A stretch of 10,947 bases of DNA, taken from NCBI GenBank assembly GCA_937975655.1, contig CALJTZ010000076.1, positions 1-10,947 on the forward strand, given 5' to 3'. The notes under the pieces are model-generated. The model was not told the origin of the DNA and made no database searches. It saw nothing but the letters and a program-made list of their open reading frames with translations. This DNA comes from an uncultured Synechococcus sp. (GTDB lineage Bacteria; Cyanobacteriota; Cyanobacteriia; PCC-6307; Cyanobiaceae). Made by a program: the position numbers and the translations under genes. Positions 6,509 through 10,947 of the stretch are shown one piece after another; within the stretch, counting starts at the first letter, position 1, and each line of letters begins with the position of its first letter.

Positions 6509-7943
6509 GATCATCCGCCGGGTTCACCCCCAGGGCCGCCACCAGGGCTTCGGCCACGCTGCCGGCCTCCAACAACTGGATCTCCAGGCCGGCCGCCAGG
6601 CGCCCCAGGCCGCTGCCCTTGGGCACCACCGCCCGGCGGAAGCCCAGGCGCGCCGATTCCTGCAGGCGCAATTCCAGTTGGCCCACGGGCCGCAGCTGCC
6701 CCCCCAACCCCAGCTCACCGATCAACACCGTGCCCGGGGGCAGGGTGAGATCCCGGTAGCTGGCCACCACCGCCGCGGCCACCCCCAGATCCGCAGACGG
6801 CTCCTCCACCTCCAAGCCACCCGCCACCGCGAGGTAGCAATCGAAGCGGGAGAGGGGCAGGCCCAGGTGCTTCTCCAGCACGGCCAGGATCTGGTGGAGG
6901 CGATTGGTGCCGATCCCCGTGGCCGTGCGGCGTGGGCTGGCATAGCTGGTGGTGCTCACCAGGGCCTGCAGTTCCACCACCAGCGGCCGGGTGCCTTCAC
7001 AGGCCACGATCGTGGCGGTGCCGGCACTGGGCTCATCGCTGCCCAGGAACAGCTCACTGGGGTTGATCACCTCCGCCAGTCCCTGGCCGCGCATCTCAAA
7101 CACCCCCAGCTCGTGGGTAGCACCAAAGCGGTTCTTCACCGCCCGCAGCAGGCGGTGGCTCGCAAAGCGATCCCCCTCAAAGGTGAGCACCGCATCCACC
7201 AGGTGCTCCAGCACCTTGGGGCCCGCCAGCATGCCCTCCTTGGTCACATGGCCCACCAGCAACAGGGCCGTGTCCTGGCGCTTGGCGATGCGGGCCAGAG
7301 CCGCCGCACAGTCGCGCACCTGGGCCACGGAACCGGGCGCACTGCTGAGCTCGCCGTCATGGAGTGCCTGGATGCTGTCGATGATCGCCACGGCCGGCCG
7401 CAACGCCTCCAACTCCTGCAGCACCAACTCGAGATCGGTTTCCGCCAGCAACTGCAACACCGCCCCGGGCCCATCGGCTGCTGCCGCGCCGGACTCCAGC
7501 GGATCCGCCAGGCGCCGCCAGCGCAGCTTCACCTGCTGGGCCGATTCCTCCGCGCTCACATAGAGCACCGAGTGGCGGGCCGCCATGGCCTGGGCGCTCT
7601 GCAGCAACAGTGTGGATTTACCGATCCCGGGATCGCCGCCCAGCAACACCAGCGAGCCGGGCACCAGGCCACCGCCCAGCACCCGATCGAGCTCGCCGTA
7701 GCCGCTGCTCAGCCGCTGCAGGGGGCGATCCCCCACCGCATGGATGGGCTCGGAACGGCGGGCCTGGGCAGGGATTGCCGCCTCGGCGGCGCTGGCCACG
7801 GGGCGACGGCGACGGGTATCAGTGGCCGCCGCCACCTGCTCCACCAGGCTGTTCCAACTGCCGCAACCCGAGCAGCGTCCAAAAAACTGGCGGGTCTGCG
7901 CACCGCAGCTCTGGCAGACGTAAGTGGTGGTGGCGCGCGCCAA
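6501..7943 (-). CDS. radA: DNA repair protein RadA (Sms)
   Basis: A 480-residue RecA-related protein that promotes branch migration and processing of recombination intermediates. The N-terminal C4 zinc finger is Cys10-x2-Cys13-x10-Cys24-x2-Cys27. The ATPase core has Walker A GGDPGIGKST (102-111), YVSAEES (128-134), Walker B-like AIIDSIQ (186-192) and the RadA-specific KNRFG (270-274). The C-terminal Lon-like domain (about 300-480) contains the LGLPLSRFDCYLAVAGGL region. Full length is as expected. The start is TTG 7943: the protein begins MARATTTYVC, the normal distance from the first Cys, and the frame upstream reaches a stop without an ATG or GTG. No clear Shine-Dalgarno is present. It is divergent from rpaB with a 97-base gap and convergent with ycf3. 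Confidence 0.96.
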   Translation of the reverse strand: MARATTTYVCQSCGAQTRQFFGRCSGCGSWNSLVEQVAAATDTRRRRPVASAAEAAIPAQARRSEPIHAVGDRPLQRLSSGYGELDRVLGGGLVPGSLVLLGGDPGIGKSTLLLQSAQAMAARHSVLYVSAEESAQQVKLRWRRLADPLESGAAAADGPGAVLQLLAETDLELVLQELEALRPAVAIIDSIQALHDGELSSAPGSVAQVRDCAAALARIAKRQDTALLLVGHVTKEGMLAGPKVLEHLVDAVLTFEGDRFASHRLLRAVKNRFGATHELGVFEMRGQGLAEVINPSELFLGSDEPSAGTATIVACEGTRPLVVELQALVSTTSYASPRRTATGIGTNRLHQILAVLEKHLGLPLSRFDCYLAVAGGLEVEEPSADLGVAAAVVASYRDLTLPPGTVLIGELGLGGQLRPVGQLELRLQESARLGFRRAVVPKGSGLGRLAAGLEIQLLEAGSVAEALVAALGVNPADDRA

Positions 7944-8040
7944 GACGGTGTATGAAGAAAGGTGGCTTCAGGTGAACCCAGGGGCCCGCCGACCTTTTCA
8001 GTAGGTCGAACTACTTAACCCGCCTGGTCAGAGTGGCGCA
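7944..8040. promoter_or_regulatory. divergent radA/rpaB control region with a 16-base near-palindrome
   Basis: This 97-base gap holds both promoters. At 8000-8015, AGTAG and CTACT flank a GTCGAA core, and the inner TCGA is itself symmetric. Only one pair of the 16 bases breaks the symmetry. The site ends 25 bases before the rpaB ATG and overlaps a TACTTA (8012-8017) that could serve as a -10 element. It is therefore placed like an operator on rpaB. RpaB autoregulation is known in cyanobacteria, but this palindrome does not look like the tandem HLR1 motif. A weak GAGTGG at 8031-8036 may be the ribosome site. Confidence 0.4.
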
Positions 8041-8787
8041 ATGACGGCCTCAGCCCCCGCCAAGGAAACGATCCTGGTCGTCGATGACGAAGCCAGCATC
8101 CGGCGCATCCTCGAGACGCGCCTGTCGATGATCGGCTATCAGGTGGTCACGGCTTGCGATGGCCTCGAGGCGATTGAGGCCTTCCGTCGCACCAGCCCCG
8201 ATCTGGTGGTGCTCGACGTGATGATGCCGAAGCTCGACGGCTACGGCGTCTGCCAGGAGCTGCGCAAGGAATCGGACGTGCCGATCGTGATGCTCACCGC
8301 CCTGGGCGACGTGGCCGATCGCATCACCGGCCTGGAACTGGGCGCCGACGACTACGTGGTGAAGCCCTTCAGCCCGAAGGAGCTGGAGGCCCGCATCCGC
8401 TGCGTACTGCGCCGGGTTGACAAGGACCAGGCGGCCGGAATCCCGAACTCCGGGGTGATCCAGGTGGGCGAGCTGCGGATCGACACCAACAAGCGCCAGG
8501 TGTACCGCGGCGAGGAGCGCATCCGCCTGACGGGTATGGAATTCAGCCTGCTGGAACTGCTGGTGGGGCGCAGCGGTGAGCCCTTCAGCCGCGGCGAAAT
8601 CCTCAAGGACGTGTGGGGGTATACCCCCGAACGGCACGTGGACACCCGGGTGGTGGACGTCCACATCTCCCGGCTGCGCTCCAAACTGGAAGATGACCCC
8701 GCCAATCCCGAGCTGATCCTCACGGCTCGTGGCACGGGTTACCTGTTCCAGCGCATCGTTGAAGCCGTTGCCCCCGAAGCCAACTGA
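8041..8787 (+). CDS. rpaB: RpaB, light/redox response regulator (OmpR/PhoB family, Ycf27)
   Basis: A 248-residue transcription factor, partner of the histidine kinase Hik33/NblS. It binds HLR1 elements to control high-light, PSI and phycobilisome genes, and it works alongside RpaA. The receiver domain (about 9-125) has D15/D16, phospho-acceptor D59 in VVLDVMMPKLDGYGVCQELRK, T86 and K108. The winged helix (about 138-240) has LTGMEFSLLELLV, EVWGY-like DVWGYTPERHVDTRVVDVHISRLRSKLE and the terminal GTGYLFQRI. The N-terminal AKETILVVDDEASIRRILE stretch is close to invariant in RpaB/Ycf27 and supports ATG 8041. It is followed by plsX, whose probable start lies inside the rpaB end, so lipid-initiation genes are probably expressed from the same transcript. 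It shares the window with rpaA about 7 kb away. Confidence 0.97.
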   Translation: MTASAPAKETILVVDDEASIRRILETRLSMIGYQVVTACDGLEAIEAFRRTSPDLVVLDVMMPKLDGYGVCQELRKESDVPIVMLTALGDVADRITGLELGADDYVVKPFSPKELEARIRCVLRRVDKDQAAGIPNSGVIQVGELRIDTNKRQVYRGEERIRLTGMEFSLLELLVGRSGEPFSRGEILKDVWGYTPERHVDTRVVDVHISRLRSKLEDDPANPELILTARGTGYLFQRIVEAVAPEAN

Positions 8788-10141
8788 CGCCCCAGGTGCT
8801 GGCCCGAACGCCCGTCGTTCGCGGCCCAAGGCCATCCGCCGTCTGGTGATCTGGTATCGCCGCAATGCGGCGGTGACCAGCCTGGTGGGCACCGCCGTGG
8901 GCACCGCTTCCGCGGCCGGCCAGGTGGCTGGAGCCGCCGGCAATGCCGCCGGTGCTGCCGCCAATGCGGCCGGCGCTGCAGCCAACGCCGCGGGGGCCGC
9001 CGCCAACACCCTGCTGCAACCGCTGGTGTTCGATCCCCTGCGCCGCTTGCAACAGAGCGCCGGTGGCAGCGGCGATCTGGCGATCAACGACGCCGATCGC
9101 CTCTGGGTGGCGGTGGATGGCATGGGTGGTGACTACGCCCCTGGTCCGATCCTCGAGGGCTGCCTGCGGGCCGTGCAGTTGCTGCCCCTGCGCATCAAGT
9201 TCGTGGCCGAAACGGCCTTGGTGGAGGCCGCCGTGGCCAGCCTCGGCTTGGCGGATGAGCTCAACACAGCCCAGCGGAACGGCTTGATCCAGATCGTGGC
9301 CAGTGGCCCTTCCGTGGGCATGGATGAAGAGGCCACGGTGGTGCGCAAGAAGCGCGATGCCAGCATCAACGTGGCCATGGATCTGGTGAAACAGGGGGAG
9401 GCCACCGCCGTGTATTCGGCCGGCAACTCCGGCGCCGTGATGGCCTCGGCGATCTTCCGGCTGGGGCGCCTCAAGGGGATCGATCGCCCCGCCATCGGCG
9501 CCCTGTTCCCCACCAAGGACCCCGCCCAGCAGGTGCTGGTGCTGGATGTGGGCGCCAACATGGACTGCAAGCCCGGCTATCTGCACCAGTGGGCGCTGCT
9601 GGGCAACATCTACAGCCGTGATGTGCTGCAGGTGGCCCAGCCCCGGATCGGCCTGCTCAACATCGGCGAGGAGGAGTGCAAGGGCAACGAGCTGGCCCTC
9701 AAGACCTACCCCCTGCTCCAGGCGGAGAGCCGCTTCCACTTCGCCGGCAACTGCGAAGGGCGCGACGTGCTCTCCGGCGCCTTCGACGTGGTGGTGTGCG
9801 ACGGCTTCACTGGCAACGTGTTGCTGAAATTCCTGGAGAGCGTGGGCAGCGTGCTGCTCGATGTGCTCAAGGCGGAACTGCCCCGCGGCCGCCGCGGCAA
9901 GGTGGGGTCCGCCTTCTTGATGAGCAACCTGCGGCGCATCAAGAAACGCCTCGATCACGCCGAGCACGGTGGGGCCCTGCTCCTGGGGGTGGATGGCATC
10001 TGCGTGATCGGCCATGGCAGCAGCAAGGCCCTCTCGGTGGTGAGCGCCCTGCGCCTGGCCCACTCCGCCGCCAGCCATGGCGTGATGGACGATCTACACC
10101 GCCTCAGCGAGACCCCAGGCGTGGCCGTGGCCTGTGGTTGA
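8768..10141 (+). CDS. plsX: phosphate acyltransferase PlsX with long N-terminal extension
   Basis: PlsX makes acyl-phosphate from acyl-ACP, the first step of phosphatidic-acid synthesis with PlsY. The catalytic core starts near residue 111 with LWVAVDGMGGDYAP and continues through SVGMDEEATVVRKKRDASI, YSAGNSGAVMAS, VLDVGANMDCKP, LLNIGEE, FAGNCEGRDVL, DGFTGNVLLK and GHGSSKA. These match the family of about 330-350 residues. About 110 extra residues precede it: a basic/aromatic stretch RRLVIWYRR (24-32), then a hydrophobic Ala/Gly region with heptad repeats (about 45-80). The start is uncertain. TTG 8768 gives 457 residues and a 20-base overlap with rpaB; GTG 8729 and GTG 8846 are in-frame alternatives. 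TTG 8768 is favoured because it recalls MPP-type starts of picocyanobacterial homologues, which is recollection only. It is followed by fabH after 40 bases. Confidence 0.9.
   Translation: MPPKPTDAPGAGPNARRSRPKAIRRLVIWYRRNAAVTSLVGTAVGTASAAGQVAGAAGNAAGAAANAAGAAANAAGAAANTLLQPLVFDPLRRLQQSAGGSGDLAINDADRLWVAVDGMGGDYAPGPILEGCLRAVQLLPLRIKFVAETALVEAAVASLGLADELNTAQRNGLIQIVASGPSVGMDEEATVVRKKRDASINVAMDLVKQGEATAVYSAGNSGAVMASAIFRLGRLKGIDRPAIGALFPTKDPAQQVLVLDVGANMDCKPGYLHQWALLGNIYSRDVLQVAQPRIGLLNIGEEECKGNELALKTYPLLQAESRFHFAGNCEGRDVLSGAFDVVVCDGFTGNVLLKFLESVGSVLLDVLKAELPRGRRGKVGSAFLMSNLRRIKKRLDHAEHGGALLLGVDGICVIGHGSSKALSVVSALRLAHSAASHGVMDDLHRLSETPGVAVACG
8942..9007 (+). repeat. in-frame 21-base tandem repeat coding NAAGAAA heptads in plsX
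   Basis: Three consecutive 7-codon units (8942-8962, 8963-8983, 8984-9004) each encode NAAGAAA, and a fourth Asn codon follows at 9005-9007. A degenerate unit, QVAGAAG, precedes them (8921-8941). The units differ at many third codon positions while the peptide is constant. This indicates an old, protein-level repeat rather than a recent DNA slippage product. In a helix, the Asn would recur once every two turns on one face. Confidence 0.85.
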
Positions 10142-10144
10142 CTG

Positions 10145-10160
10145 AGCCCACCTGTGGGCT
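10145..10160 (+). other. hairpin between plsX and fabH
   Basis: AGCCCA (10145-10150) and TGGGCT (10155-10160) form a 6-bp stem with a CCTG loop, starting 4 bases after the plsX stop. There is no T-run, so it does not look like a terminator. It could modulate fabH translation or mRNA processing inside the operon. Confidence 0.4.
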
Positions 10161-10181
10161 GAACCGGTGTTGCTGGGCCAG

Positions 10182-10947
10182 ATGGGCACATACGGGATGG
10201 CCCTTGTGGGCAGCGGCAGCGCCGTACCCGCCATCAGCATCAGCAACCAGCAACTGAGCGAGCGGGTCGACACCAGCGACGAGTGGATCCGCACCCGAAC
10301 GGGCATCGGCGCCCGGCGGGTGTGCGCCCCCGATGAGCCCCTCACCCTGCTGGCCACCCGCGCCGCATCGGCGGCCCTGGCCCATGCGGGTTGGAGTCCT
10401 GAGGATGTGGACCTGATCCTGCTGGCCACCTCCAGCCCGGACGATCTGTTCGGCACCGCTCCCCGCGTGCAGGGCGCCCTGGGGGCCAGTAATGCCGTGG
10501 CCTTTGACCTCACCGCCGCCTGCAGTGGCTTTCTGTTCGCGCTGATCACCGCCAGCCAATACCTGCGCAGCGGCGCCATGCGCCGGGCCCTGGTGATCGG
10601 CGCCGACCAGCTCAGCCGCTGGGTGGACTGGGACGACCGCACCACCTGTGTGCTGTTCGGCGATGGGGCTGCCGCCGTCGCGGTGGAAGCCTGCCCAGAA
10701 GCCGATAATGGCCTGCTGGGCTTCCGCATGCGCTCCGATGGCAGCCGCAACAGCTGCCTCACCTTGGCCCAGACCGACAGCCATCAGGCCCTGCTGGGCA
10801 GCGTGACGGCCCAGGTGGGGGGCTTTGCGCCCCTGCGCATGAACGGCCAGGAGGTGTACAAGTTCGGCGTGCGGGAAGTGCCCACCGTGCTCAAGGAGCT
10901 GCTGGAGGCCACCGGCACCAGTGCCGAGAGCCTGCAGTGGCTGCTGT
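10182..10947 (+). CDS. fabH: beta-ketoacyl-ACP synthase III (FabH), 3' end beyond window
   Basis: FabH condenses acetyl-CoA with malonyl-ACP to begin fatty-acid synthesis. About 255 of an expected 320-340 residues are present; the frame stays open to the last base. Visible family features are VGSGSAVP (9-16), DTSDEWIRTRTGI (30-42) and the catalytic Cys114 in LTAACSGF. YLRSGAMRRALVIGAD, a DDRTTCVLFGDGAAA block and FAPLRMNGQEVYKF follow. The catalytic His and Asn lie past the window edge and cannot be checked. ATG 10182 (MGTYGM start) gives the same distance to GSGSAVP as remembered cyanobacterial homologues; ATG 10197 and GTG 10167 are alternatives, and no clear Shine-Dalgarno separates them. 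It lies 40 bases after plsX, after a small hairpin. The rpaB-plsX-fabH order suggests co-transcription. Confidence 0.95.
   Translation, partial: MGTYGMALVGSGSAVPAISISNQQLSERVDTSDEWIRTRTGIGARRVCAPDEPLTLLATRAASAALAHAGWSPEDVDLILLATSSPDDLFGTAPRVQGALGASNAVAFDLTAACSGFLFALITASQYLRSGAMRRALVIGADQLSRWVDWDDRTTCVLFGDGAAAVAVEACPEADNGLLGFRMRSDGSRNSCLTLAQTDSHQALLGSVTAQVGGFAPLRMNGQEVYKFGVREVPTVLKELLEATGTSAESLQWLL

Noticed and set aside
6678..7955. 425-codon plus-strand frame opposite radA.
   Set aside because: It is antisense to RadA, has a biased Gln/His composition and no recognisable domain, so it is a GC-driven shadow.
8720..10078. 452-codon minus-strand frame opposite plsX.
   Set aside because: The composition mirrors the plsX codons, including the Ala/Gly repeat, and it matches no family.

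Overview
The window is a high-GC, gene-dense stretch of a cyanobacterial chromosome. It most resembles the Cyanobium / marine Synechococcus group. The supporting markers are two unmistakable cyanobacterial OmpR-type regulators (RpaA and RpaB), the photosystem I assembly protein Ycf3, a copper P-type ATPase of the CtaA kind, and a PlsX with a long picocyanobacterial-looking N-terminal extension. These calls come from reading the translations against family motifs and remembered relatives; no database search was run.

Layout, left to right. (1) 18-692 (+) encodes an ABC ATPase of the energy-coupling-factor (CbiO-like) type. It is followed by tRNA-Asn(GUU) at 721-792 and a clear intrinsic terminator at 800-827. 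(2) A 213-base non-coding stretch leads into rpaA (1091-1864, +). A very short reading frame with its own Shine-Dalgarno (1050-1094) overlaps the rpaA start by four bases. (3) On the minus strand, the order of transcription is ctaA-like (5870-3510), tmk (3517-2846), holB (2853-1870). Each junction is an 8-base stop/start overlap, so this looks like one translationally coupled operon. It converges on rpaA with only 5 bases between the stop codons. (4) Divergent from the copper ATPase is ycf3 (5961-6482, +), which converges on radA (7943-6501, -). (5) Divergent from radA is rpaB (8041-8787, +), followed by an overlapping plsX (about 8768-10141) and fabH (10182 to the window edge, incomplete). 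These three form a probable operon.

The regulators, copper supply (plastocyanin and oxidase), PSI assembly and lipid-initiation genes fit a photosynthetic housekeeping region. RpaA is the circadian output regulator, and RpaB is the light/redox regulator that competes with or complements it on many promoters. PlsX and FabH start phospholipid and fatty-acid synthesis. holB, tmk and radA serve replication, dTTP supply and recombination.

I see no mobile element, CRISPR, prophage or new multi-gene system. The observations most worth checking are small: the short upstream frame coupled to rpaA, an Asn-spaced Ala/Gly heptad repeat in the PlsX extension, a mismatch in the tRNA T-stem, a His-rich extracytoplasmic loop in the copper pump, and several palindromes or hairpins at gene junctions.
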